DNA from: a virus
Virus record (IMG/VR): IMGVR_UViG_3300044623_000600
Span: 1 to 22,972 of that record
Strand: one strand, 5' to 3'
Length of the DNA: 22,972 nucleotides
Shown piece by piece: positions 15,162-22,660 of the stretch. The translations under genes and the position numbers were made by a program. Position 1 is the first letter of the stretch. Each line of letters starts with the position of its first letter. The notes under the pieces are model-generated. The model had not been told where the DNA came from and ran no database searches. It worked only from the letters and a program-made list of their open reading frames with translations.

Positions 15162-15563
15162 ATGGATAATAACTTTAGACCACTATATCATTCAGATATA
15201 AACGAAACATTTATAATTGAACCACTTTTAATTAATAGTGACACTATAAGTGCATGTACCGCTGTATTTACTAATATTTTAATTAGTTGTAGTGGTGATT
15301 CTCAAATACACTTAACTAGTGGGTCAACAATTTTTAATACTAGTATTCTACCAGAAATTGATAATAATATAGATGCTGGTACACCTTTGAAAAGATTCAG
15401 AAATATAAACACAGTTAGTGGAACTTCTAGTGTTTGGACTTCTACTGTTAAAGTGAATACACCAACGTTGGATTTAGGAAATGATTCACAAGGAAATTTA
15501 AGACAAATAACTGCAAATAACTCAATAGTTCATGATGATACTCTTTTAGGTGGAACTTATTAA
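15162..15563 (+). CDS. Small tail-fibre protein ending in DTLLGGTY
   Basis: This 133-residue beta-rich protein begins MDNNFRPLYHSDINETFIIEPL and has a central SILPEIDNNIDAGTPLKRFRNINTVSGTSS segment, a pattern I recall from shaft sections of phage fibres where the 'initial conditions' strand meets a repeat. It ends NSIVHDDTLLGGTY. The same end, DTLxGGTY, closes the next protein (15597-17045), and the internal fibre repeats start with D-x-x-x-TGGTY. It is probably an attachment or short fibre subunit. It follows the 352-residue virion gene by 5 bases, so translation is likely coupled. The short N-terminal region is not like the MANR anchors of the following two fibres. Confidence 0.6.
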   Translation: MDNNFRPLYHSDINETFIIEPLLINSDTISACTAVFTNILISCSGDSQIHLTSGSTIFNTSILPEIDNNIDAGTPLKRFRNINTVSGTSSVWTSTVKVNTPTLDLGNDSQGNLRQITANNSIVHDDTLLGGTY

Positions 15564-15572
15564 TAAAATAAT

Positions 15573-15580
15573 ATATTTAT
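15573..15580 (+). promoter_or_regulatory. Late-type promoter motif before the first MANR fibre
   Basis: ATATTTAT, within the dyad TATATTTATATA, ends 16 bases before the ATG at 15597. An A-rich leader without Shine-Dalgarno follows. Confidence 0.5.
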
Positions 15581-15596
15581 ATAAAAACAAAAACAA

Positions 15597-17045
15597 ATGG
15601 CAAATAGAAGTACTAGATTTATTCTAAAAAATAATGCAAATTCAACAGCACCTTTTTCTGGGTCTACATTACTAGCTGGTGAACCAATAGTTAACACAGC
15701 TGCTGGTATAATGATGTTCTCTGGTGTTACAACTGGAAGTAATGATTGGGTTCCAGCTGGTCCAGCTGGTAACGCTAATTTCTTTGAAGTTGGGTCAAAC
15801 CTTTATAATTTAAAAATTAGAAATAAAATTACAGAATATAGTGGTATAACAAATTTATCTGGTAAATTCTTATCTGGTACAACTAACGGTTTCGTATTGG
15901 CTGATATCACATCAATTGCTGGTGTTGATACTTATGTAACTGGATTTACATACAATGATAACGTATTAACTATTAAACAAAATGTTGGTCAATCTGATTT
16001 AACAGCATTGATAAACACAATGACTGGTTTAACTGTTAATGGTACATTATCAGCAACAACTGGTAATATAGGTACAATCAACACTACGACATTAAATGCA
16101 ACTGGTGGTAGTATTACAACAGCTGCTAGTAACCCAAATGATATTGTGAATTATAGTACATTGACTGGGTATTCAATATCAAATGATATTTATGTTACTG
16201 GTGGTACTATTTCTTATACTGGTCCTAATGGTTCAATCGTTTTAGGTAGAAAAAACGCATCAAATGTAACTTTAACTGGTTTAACTGATGTATATACTAC
16301 TGGTGGTACATATAATGCTGGTACACTTACATTAAATAATAATAGTAATGGTTCATTTAATGTAACTGGTTTAACATCAACAGATACATTTGTAACTGGT
16401 TTTACTTATTCACCAACAACAAATACTTTTACAATTAAACAAAATCAAGGTCAAAGTGATTTACCAGTTCAGTTTAATACTGTATCTGGTTTAACTGTTA
16501 GTAATTTAACATCTGGTAGAGTTGTTTATGTAGGTACTAGTGGTTTATTAACTGATGAGTCTGGATTTACATATGATGATGGAACAAATACATTTAGTGT
16601 TCCTTCAGATGGTGCTGTTAGTGTTGGTACTGGTGGTTTATCAGTTGCTGGTGATGCAGTTATTCAAGGTTCTTTGACAGTGTTTGGTCCTTCTGTTTCA
16701 GCGTTTACTTCTCAATTATATGTTGAAGACCCAAATATTACACTTAACTATAATCCAACTGGAAATACAACAGCAACATCTATTGGTGCTGGTTGGACAC
16801 TTCAAGATGGTAACGGGTTAAATGGTGGAAATGTAAACTTAGATATTAGAGCGTTAAATACACTTACTGGTTTAACTGGTACTCAAATTCCAAATATTAC
16901 TGAATATACATCAGCAACTGGTTATGGAAATAGAGGTTGGGTAACTCAATTAAATGATATCGTAATTAGAAGTACAAATATTGCAACACCAAATGGCGTT
17001 AGAGTATTGACAGAATTTGATACGTTAGATGGGGGTACATATTAG
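15597..17045 (+). CDS. Tail fibre with MANR anchor and TGGTY repeats
   Basis: This 482-residue protein starts MANRSTRFILKNN and then LLAGEPIVNTAAGIM, matching the N-terminus of the next fibre (17206) at MANR, G-x-L-xx-GE and NTA; this is probably the baseplate-attachment domain. The shaft repeats D-x-(F/Y)-x-TGFTY/TGGTY with intervening LTIKQNxGQSDL strands. Near the C-terminus is QLYVEDPNITLNYNP and a globular segment GAGWTLQDGNGLNGGNVNLDIRALN. It ends DTLDGGTY, followed by tandem stops TAG TAA. Composition is Thr/Gly/Asn-rich and free of Cys, as in trimeric fibres. A terminator hairpin follows at 17108, so this is probably the end of a transcription unit that starts at 15573. Confidence 0.8.
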   Translation: MANRSTRFILKNNANSTAPFSGSTLLAGEPIVNTAAGIMMFSGVTTGSNDWVPAGPAGNANFFEVGSNLYNLKIRNKITEYSGITNLSGKFLSGTTNGFVLADITSIAGVDTYVTGFTYNDNVLTIKQNVGQSDLTALINTMTGLTVNGTLSATTGNIGTINTTTLNATGGSITTAASNPNDIVNYSTLTGYSISNDIYVTGGTISYTGPNGSIVLGRKNASNVTLTGLTDVYTTGGTYNAGTLTLNNNSNGSFNVTGLTSTDTFVTGFTYSPTTNTFTIKQNQGQSDLPVQFNTVSGLTVSNLTSGRVVYVGTSGLLTDESGFTYDDGTNTFSVPSDGAVSVGTGGLSVAGDAVIQGSLTVFGPSVSAFTSQLYVEDPNITLNYNPTGNTTATSIGAGWTLQDGNGLNGGNVNLDIRALNTLTGLTGTQIPNITEYTSATGYGNRGWVTQLNDIVIRSTNIATPNGVRVLTEFDTLDGGTY

Positions 17046-17107
17046 TAAACACTTAATAATCAATTAGTTAATCACTAAAAGATTTACTTTAAAAATATCA
17101 CAATTAT

Positions 17108-17143
17108 AATATGCACAATTTACGGATTGTGCATATTTATTTT
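17108..17143 (+). terminator. Terminator with UACG-type tetraloop, overlapping a late motif
   Basis: A 12-bp perfect stem (17108-17119 with 17126-17137) encloses TTACGG, which can fold as a U-G pair closing a UACG tetraloop of the very stable UNCG class. TTATTTTA follows. The gene before it ends at 17045. The right arm runs straight into the late-type motif at 17133-17140. Confidence 0.75.
17133..17140 (+). promoter_or_regulatory. Late-type motif inside the terminator, with 65-nt leader
   Basis: ATATTTAT overlaps the terminator's right arm and tail and is 65 bases from the ATG at 17206, the longest leader of the set. The leader holds a dyad GGTTA-CA-TAACC (17149-17160) and a near-repeat of TTTATAGAG followed by GTT or ATT (17141-17152 and 17175-17186). 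Confidence 0.4.
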
Positions 17144-17205
17144 ATAGAGGTTACATAACCCAAAACTATAACTCTTTATAGAGATTTTTAAGACATACCA
17201 TTCAT

Positions 17206-19626
17206 ATGGCAAATAGAAAGAATACGTTTTTGATTAAACGTTCGAATGTTGTTGGCAAAGTTCCAGCAGCTGGTGATTTACAACTAGGAGAATTAGCTTT
17301 AAACACAGCTGACAATATACTTTACGCATCTGGAACCACAGCTGGTTCAATTCTACCAATTGGTTGGGATAGAGTTGCTAGAACTGGTGATACAATGACT
17401 GGTAATTTATTTACTCCATATCTATCTGCTACAACAGTATCCGCTACAACATACCTTAACCTACCTTCTTTTGCTGACGATTATTTACCATTATCTGGTG
17501 GTACAGTTTATGGTCCAACTATTTATACTGGTGGTTTAACTGCTGATACATTGAATGTTACTGGTTTGACGCAAACTAGTGGTGTAACATCTACTGGTGG
17601 TATTATATTTCCACAAAAAAACGTAACTGGTTCTTACACAGCAACAACTGCTGATTATTTTTTAACTGTTACTGGTGGTACTTTGGATATAACTCTGATG
17701 TCCGCAGTTGGTGTTCAAGGTAAGTTATTGGTAATTAAGAATGAAAATGATGGTATTGTGAATGTAATTTCTCAAGTTGGTGAAACTATTGATGATAGAA
17801 CAGATGTTTTATTAACAAAAGGTAATTCAGTACAGTTGATTAGTGATGGTGTTAATTGGGTTATAATAGGTTATAATATTGGTTCAACACAAGCTAACAC
17901 TGGTGTTATTGAATTTAGTGGGTTATCAAAGGTTACTAATTCTACTTTTGGTGTTGCACCATTAAAAGGGTTTATTGTTGATGATGTAACAAATCCAACA
18001 ATACCATTTTTAACATATGTAGAATATACTGGTGGAACACACACAGATAATTATGTTAATACTGCTTTTGAAACATTTGTATATATTACAAGTGGTGGGA
18101 CTATAGAACAACAAGCAACACCTTTAACTCCAACACAAAGAAGACAAAATATTTTCTTGGGTAAACTTGGTCACCCAGATAAAACAGTAATTAATCTGGT
18201 TTTTTCACAACCAGATTATATTTTAACACCTTTGGGTCAATTAAGAGATATGTTTATACCTATAAACTTAATCAACGGTGGTGTTTATCCTTCCCCAAAT
18301 ACTGATTTGACAATAAATAATAGTGCTGGTTACATTTATGGATTAGGTATTAATTTTTCTGCTGATGAACTTAGTCCTAACTCATTCTATGTTAGTGGTG
18401 GTTCACCAACTACATTCCAATATCGTACACAAACTGGTGGTACAATTACAAACACAACTTTGATTGACCCTTTGAACTATGATTTAAACGGTGTTATAAC
18501 ACCGTTGGCTGGTACAAAAGCAACAAACCAAAGAGTGTATTTACTTCAAAATGGTTCAATTAGAGTTATGTATGGACAACATGTTTATTCTAACTTTGCT
18601 GAAGCTGTTCAAAATATACAAATAGAAGCATTTACACCGTTTCCTAACTTTATAAACAACGCTGTATTAATTTCGATTATCACTCTATTATCATCAGCAA
18701 CTGATTTAACTGATACAACCAAAGCACAATTCTTTTTCACTTCAAAATTTGGTGAAACTATTGGGTCTGCTGGTGGTATATCAACAACTACACTTCAACA
18801 AGCGTACAACAATTCAACAAACCCAGAAATTGTTATAAATGCAACACTTGATGGGTTAACAATAAAGAATGGTACTGGAAACGCTGACAACATAACTAGA
18901 TTATTAGAAGGTCAGACAGCAGCAAATGGTGTTACATCATTTATAAGAGCTGATGGTTATATTTCTGGAACAACATTTCAAACTAACGGTTTCAATGCAA
19001 ATAGTAATGGTATAACAGCAACAACTGTTTCTGCAACAACATATTATAATCTACCTTTAGATATTAGAACAACTGGAACAACAGTTTTAAACGGTTCTGT
19101 TGCATTTAATAGAAATGATAGTATGTCAGCTTACACTGTTAGTTTTAGTGGTGTTAATATCAATGTTATTAGTGATGATATAAATAAAAGATTAACATTT
19201 AGTGCGTCAACTGGTGGTGGTTCTTCTTTACCAACATTAAATCAAGCTCAAATATTTATTGGGGATACATCAAATGTAGCTCAAGCTAGAAATGTATCTG
19301 GTGATATTGGTTTAGATTTTAGTGGTTTAACAACTATACAACCAAATGTTGTAACATATAACAAGATGCAAACAGTATCACAAAATGCTTTATTAGGTTC
19401 ACCTAATGTATCTGGAGGTACAGTCGAAGAAATACCGATGATTGATGCTTATATAACAGCTGGTACTGCATATACACTTTTAACAACATCTACCAATTGG
19501 GATATTGACGGAATTTATACTGGTTCAACAATATCTGGAACTTACCAAGGTCAATCTTGTTATAATGGTAACTATTGGTTTACTGCGGTTGACGATAATA
19601 TTTGGATTAGATTAATTAGAGGATAA
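17206..19626 (+). CDS. Large MANR-anchored tail fibre
   Basis: This 806-residue protein opens MANRKNTFLIKRSN, then VPAAGDLQLGELALNTADNILY (19-40). This is the 'G-x-L-x-LGE-x-A-x-NTA-x-x-x-LY' signature shared by many phage fibre N-termini and by the Mtd-type N-terminal domain. SATTYLNLP (79-87) and SATTYYNLP (609-617) mark module junctions. A beta-prism-like segment, TGSYTATTADYFLTVTGGT, follows the first. A central globular region (about 300-540; LGKLGHPDKTVINLVFSQPD; QRVYLLQNGSIRVMYGQHVY) could be an adhesin or peptidase-like domain of unknown type. Then comes a helix-rich LQQAYNNSTNPEIVINATLDGLTIKNG segment. The end is SGTYQGQSCYNGNYWFTAVDDNIWIRLIRG. The next gene starts 2 bases after the stop, so the LRR adhesin is probably its partner. 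Confidence 0.8.
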   Translation: MANRKNTFLIKRSNVVGKVPAAGDLQLGELALNTADNILYASGTTAGSILPIGWDRVARTGDTMTGNLFTPYLSATTVSATTYLNLPSFADDYLPLSGGTVYGPTIYTGGLTADTLNVTGLTQTSGVTSTGGIIFPQKNVTGSYTATTADYFLTVTGGTLDITLMSAVGVQGKLLVIKNENDGIVNVISQVGETIDDRTDVLLTKGNSVQLISDGVNWVIIGYNIGSTQANTGVIEFSGLSKVTNSTFGVAPLKGFIVDDVTNPTIPFLTYVEYTGGTHTDNYVNTAFETFVYITSGGTIEQQATPLTPTQRRQNIFLGKLGHPDKTVINLVFSQPDYILTPLGQLRDMFIPINLINGGVYPSPNTDLTINNSAGYIYGLGINFSADELSPNSFYVSGGSPTTFQYRTQTGGTITNTTLIDPLNYDLNGVITPLAGTKATNQRVYLLQNGSIRVMYGQHVYSNFAEAVQNIQIEAFTPFPNFINNAVLISIITLLSSATDLTDTTKAQFFFTSKFGETIGSAGGISTTTLQQAYNNSTNPEIVINATLDGLTIKNGTGNADNITRLLEGQTAANGVTSFIRADGYISGTTFQTNGFNANSNGITATTVSATTYYNLPLDIRTTGTTVLNGSVAFNRNDSMSAYTVSFSGVNINVISDDINKRLTFSASTGGGSSLPTLNQAQIFIGDTSNVAQARNVSGDIGLDFSGLTTIQPNVVTYNKMQTVSQNALLGSPNVSGGTVEEIPMIDAYITAGTAYTLLTTSTNWDIDGIYTGSTISGTYQGQSCYNGNYWFTAVDDNIWIRLIRG

Positions 19627-19628
19627 AT

Positions 19629-21617
19629 ATGGGAACATTATTAGTACATAAAAATAGAGTTATTACAAATGCATCAATAATAACTGATGTAACACCAGAA
19701 ACGTATATTAGACCAGTTAATTGGTTAACAATGCCAGATATCACAAGTGGTACTAGTGTTGTTTATTTACTTATGGGTTTAACTGAAAAATCAGATAACT
19801 GGTTAGCAGTTAATTGTGCTGGTCACTATACAGTTGATTGGGGTGATGGGTCGATTATTAATTATTCAGCAAACACAATCGCATCTTATCAAGCTTATTG
19901 GAGTGGTGCTAGTCCATCTACACTAACAAGTGATTTATATAGGCAAACACTTATAAAAATAACACCACAATCTGGTCAAACACTAACAAAGGTTGATTTA
20001 TCTGCTTTACACGTAAGTGCTAAAACAAGTTCATATCAACGTAATTATTTTGATATTAAATTATCAACACCAGATTTAACTTCGTTTACATTTGTTACAT
20101 CACCATTAATGCAACAATTTGAATGGATTGGAACAAATAAAATGACAACATTCCAATCTTTTTTCAATGGTTTTAGTTCTCTTAAAAAGATAATTAGTAT
20201 AGATGTATCTAATGCAAATACTACATTAGGTGTTTATCAATTATTTGGTAGTTGTAATTCATTGGTTGATATTCCATCATTAACGATACCTAGTGGTGCA
20301 ACTAACTTAACTTATATGTTTAATGGATGTAGTAAGATAAAAACTATACCAATGATGGATACAAGTAAAGTTACAAATATGTCTAGTATGTTTTCTTCAA
20401 CATCTTCTTTGGTTACAATACCTCAATTGGATACATCTAAAGTTACTGATATGAGTGGTATGTTTGGTTCTAGTGGTATAGTAACACTTCCTTTATTAGA
20501 TACATCTAAAGTAACTACTATGGCTAGTATGTTTAATGGTACTACAAGGTTACAAACAATACCATCATTTAATACACCAGTGTTGACTAATATTGGTACT
20601 ATGTTTCAATCATCTAAAATTGTGTCAGTACCATTTTTTGATGTGAGTAAAGTTACATCATCAGCTCAATATCCATTCTATTTCTGTTCAAAATTAACAT
20701 ATGTTGCTCCTTTGAATACATCTGGTATTACCAATTTTACTTATTGGTTTTCTCAATGTACTTCATTGGTTGAAGCACCATTGATAGATACATCTAATGG
20801 TACTGATATGTCTAGTATGTTTGCATCGTCATCATCACTTAGAACAATACCTTTGTTAAATACATCTAAAGTAATTAATATGACTAGTATGTTTCAAAGT
20901 TGTCCTTCATTGGTTACGATACCTTTAATCGATACTAGTAAAGTAACTAACACAAGTGCTATGTTTAATGGTTGTACTAGTTTAACATCTGTACCTCAAT
21001 TAAATTTATCAGCTGTAACCACGACTATTAGTATGTTTAATGGTTGCAGTTCATTGATTACACTACCATATTTGAATACTGATAAGTGTTTAACATTTAA
21101 TAATATGTTCTCTAATTGTATCAAATTAACTGGTATTACTGGATTAAACACTATTAGTGCAACAACTCTTAGTCAATTATTTTATCAAAACGTTATGATG
21201 GTATCTTCACCAACATTTAATTCACCAGCAGTTACTGTTGCTGATTATATGTTTGCTAATTGTAATAGATTAAGAAGTGTTGGGTTATTTAATACTAGTA
21301 AAATAACCAACGTAACTAGTATGTTTCAAGGTTGTAATAGATTAGAAGAAATACCAACATTTAATCTATCAGCAGCAACTTCTGGTTTAATTAGTACTAC
21401 CACTGCTTTAGGTTCATTTTTACCTACTGGTTATAGATATGCTATGTCTTTTTATGGTAATAATTTATCTTACTCAGCATTATTAACAATATTAAATAAT
21501 TTAGGTACCGCTGTTGGTGCTCAAAATATAAATGTTGCGTTTAATCCTGGTTCTACTAGTTTAACTGCGAGTGATAGATTGATAGCGACAAATAAAGGTT
21601 GGACAATAACTTATTAA
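19629..21617 (+). CDS. BspA-like (DUF285) leucine-rich-repeat adhesin
   Basis: This 662-residue protein has an N-terminal part with a PKD-like motif (YTVDWGDGS, 67-75). From about residue 200 it has some 15-17 repeats of about 24 residues of the form (S/Y)MF-xx-C-xx-L-xx-IP-x-(L/F)-(D/N)TSKVT-xM. This is the DUF285/BspA leucine-rich repeat typical of Bacteroidota and Mycoplasma surface proteins. A C-terminal cap follows (YSALLTILNNLG, then SLTASDRLIATNKGWTITY). No signal peptide, membrane anchor or sorting tail is present, so it is made in the cytoplasm as expected of a virion part. It begins 2 bases after the 806-residue fibre stop. GAGG, 6 bases upstream of the ATG, is the only Shine-Dalgarno-like site among these starts. 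It probably binds a host-surface ligand or host LRR partner. Confidence 0.85.
   Translation: MGTLLVHKNRVITNASIITDVTPETYIRPVNWLTMPDITSGTSVVYLLMGLTEKSDNWLAVNCAGHYTVDWGDGSIINYSANTIASYQAYWSGASPSTLTSDLYRQTLIKITPQSGQTLTKVDLSALHVSAKTSSYQRNYFDIKLSTPDLTSFTFVTSPLMQQFEWIGTNKMTTFQSFFNGFSSLKKIISIDVSNANTTLGVYQLFGSCNSLVDIPSLTIPSGATNLTYMFNGCSKIKTIPMMDTSKVTNMSSMFSSTSSLVTIPQLDTSKVTDMSGMFGSSGIVTLPLLDTSKVTTMASMFNGTTRLQTIPSFNTPVLTNIGTMFQSSKIVSVPFFDVSKVTSSAQYPFYFCSKLTYVAPLNTSGITNFTYWFSQCTSLVEAPLIDTSNGTDMSSMFASSSSLRTIPLLNTSKVINMTSMFQSCPSLVTIPLIDTSKVTNTSAMFNGCTSLTSVPQLNLSAVTTTISMFNGCSSLITLPYLNTDKCLTFNNMFSNCIKLTGITGLNTISATTLSQLFYQNVMMVSSPTFNSPAVTVADYMFANCNRLRSVGLFNTSKITNVTSMFQGCNRLEEIPTFNLSAATSGLISTTTALGSFLPTGYRYAMSFYGNNLSYSALLTILNNLGTAVGAQNINVAFNPGSTSLTASDRLIATNKGWTITY
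20313..21388 (+). repeat. BspA/DUF285 repeat array, about 15 units of 72 bp
   Basis: In-frame units of about 72 bases carry the conserved codons for SMF, TIP and DTSKVT. Most units are 24 residues long; a few vary by one residue (for example after GMFGSS and SVPFFDVSKVT). Two more degenerate units precede the array at about 20151-20312. Confidence 0.8.
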
Positions 21618-21635
21618 TAAAAACAAAAAAAAATT

Positions 21636-21836
21636 ATGGATAAAAGTGGATTTTATAAAGAAACATCTGAAGGTTGGTATTTTGCACCAAATTGTGTATC
21701 ATCACCAACTTATGAATTATTAAAAGAATTAAAGGATACATATAGTTACCCAATTGATGGTTGGTTTTGGTCAGAATCTGAACCAATAAATTATGTTGAT
21801 ATATTTATAAATAACGAAAATAATGATTTAATATAA
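21636..21836 (+). CDS. Small conserved fibre-cluster protein, unknown function
   Basis: This 66-residue acidic protein reads MDKSGFYKETSEGWYFAPN, then YELLKELKDTYSYPIDGWFWSESEP. The pattern of a short opening strand, a helix with K/D/T, 'YP-x-DGW-x-W' and an acidic end is one I associate with small proteins encoded within phage fibre operons, where it may be a fibre-assembly factor or a small tip subunit. Function is not established. It sits 18 bases after the LRR adhesin and 1 base before the next fibre, so it is surely cotranscribed. A late-type motif for the next gene is embedded in its last codons. It is not a shadow: no larger gene covers this interval on either strand. Confidence 0.6.
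   Translation: MDKSGFYKETSEGWYFAPNCVSSPTYELLKELKDTYSYPIDGWFWSESEPINYVDIFINNENNDLI
21801..21808 (+). promoter_or_regulatory. Late-type motif inside the small gene's end
   Basis: ATATTTAT, within the palindrome TATTTATAAATA (21802-21813), ends 29 bases before the ATG at 21838. Being in coding sequence it is a weaker case than the intergenic copies. Confidence 0.35.
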
Positions 21837-21837
21837 T

Positions 21838-22650
21838 ATGCCAACAAAAAATATAAATGCTGAGAAGATTCAAGGAAATTTATCGATAACTTCAATATCA
21901 GCAACAACAATAAACGCTACAAACTTATATGTAACTGGGGGGACACAATCTTTGTTTTCTGGAAATAGTTCAGTTGAAATGGTTAAGATTATTCAGTCTG
22001 GTTCTGGTGATGCATTTGTTGTTCAAGACCAAGATAATGGTGATGTATCACATTTCGTGATAAATGCAAGTGGTAATACTGCTATTGGTTTAATAGCACC
22101 ATTAAATGGTAATAAATTAACAGTTTCTGGAAACACAACAATATATGGTACTTTGAGTGCTACGACATATGTTGGTTTACCAAATGCTGGTGTGTTAGTT
22201 GTCCCAATAGCAACGTCTAGTGTTGCAGTAGGTACTGGTTCGAATGATTACTATCTAAATTTTAAAATACCTTATGGTTTAACTATAAGTAAAGTTGATT
22301 TTTCAGTTTCAACCGCTGGTTCTGATAGTGTTAGAATAGGTATTTATAGGGGTCAAGATTTAACAGCTGTTTTGGTTGGTCAGAGTGCTGGTGGTACAGT
22401 TTCAACATTAAATTCTGTTTCAATAGTTGCTGAATCTGGTCAAAATTTAACCTTTAGTGGTGGTAGTTGGATTGTTATTGGTGTGGCTGTTGGTGGAACT
22501 ACAACTAATTTATTTGGTTCTGCTTGTCCAGTTAATAATTTAATAGCTTGGACAAACACAACGGATAGTTCTGGTGGTTTCCCAGCTAACCCTAGAAGTA
22601 AAGGTGGTACTAGAACCAGTTTCCCATCAATAGAAATAACACTTACTTAA
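21838..22650 (+). CDS. Tail fibre with GIYRG terminal head domain
   Basis: This 270-residue protein has a shaft-like N-terminus (NLSITSISATTINATNLYVTGGT), a segment FVVQDQDNGDVSHFVINASGNTAIG (60-84), and the junction SATTYVGLP at 107-115. A C-terminal beta domain (about 118-270) follows. This last domain carries TISK (149-152), GIYRG (168-172) and GQNL (201-204), the same elements and spacing as in the minus-strand protein encoded at 1195-1836. The shaft strings are typical of trimeric phage fibres, and the domain is probably the receptor-binding tip. It starts 1 base after the small gene's stop. No signal sequence is present. Confidence 0.75.
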   Translation: MPTKNINAEKIQGNLSITSISATTINATNLYVTGGTQSLFSGNSSVEMVKIIQSGSGDAFVVQDQDNGDVSHFVINASGNTAIGLIAPLNGNKLTVSGNTTIYGTLSATTYVGLPNAGVLVVPIATSSVAVGTGSNDYYLNFKIPYGLTISKVDFSVSTAGSDSVRIGIYRGQDLTAVLVGQSAGGTVSTLNSVSIVAESGQNLTFSGGSWIVIGVAVGGTTTNLFGSACPVNNLIAWTNTTDSSGGFPANPRSKGGTRTSFPSIEITLT

Positions 22651-22660
22651 AATTAATAAT

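Noticed and set aside
17046-17205. A tRNA or other structured RNA gene in the longest spacer.
   Set aside because: The only strong fold is the terminator hairpin. No cloverleaf or CCA end was found.
6398-19259. Further ATATTTAT copies inside genes (6398-6405, 19252-19259 and, antisense, 1070-1077).
   Set aside because: They lie deep inside coding sequence, far from starts. A few chance copies per strand are expected at this AT content, so they were not called promoters.
1957-22650. A diversity-generating retroelement acting on the fibre genes.
   Set aside because: No reverse transcriptase and no template/variable repeat pair with adenine-specific changes was seen. It could still lie outside the window.
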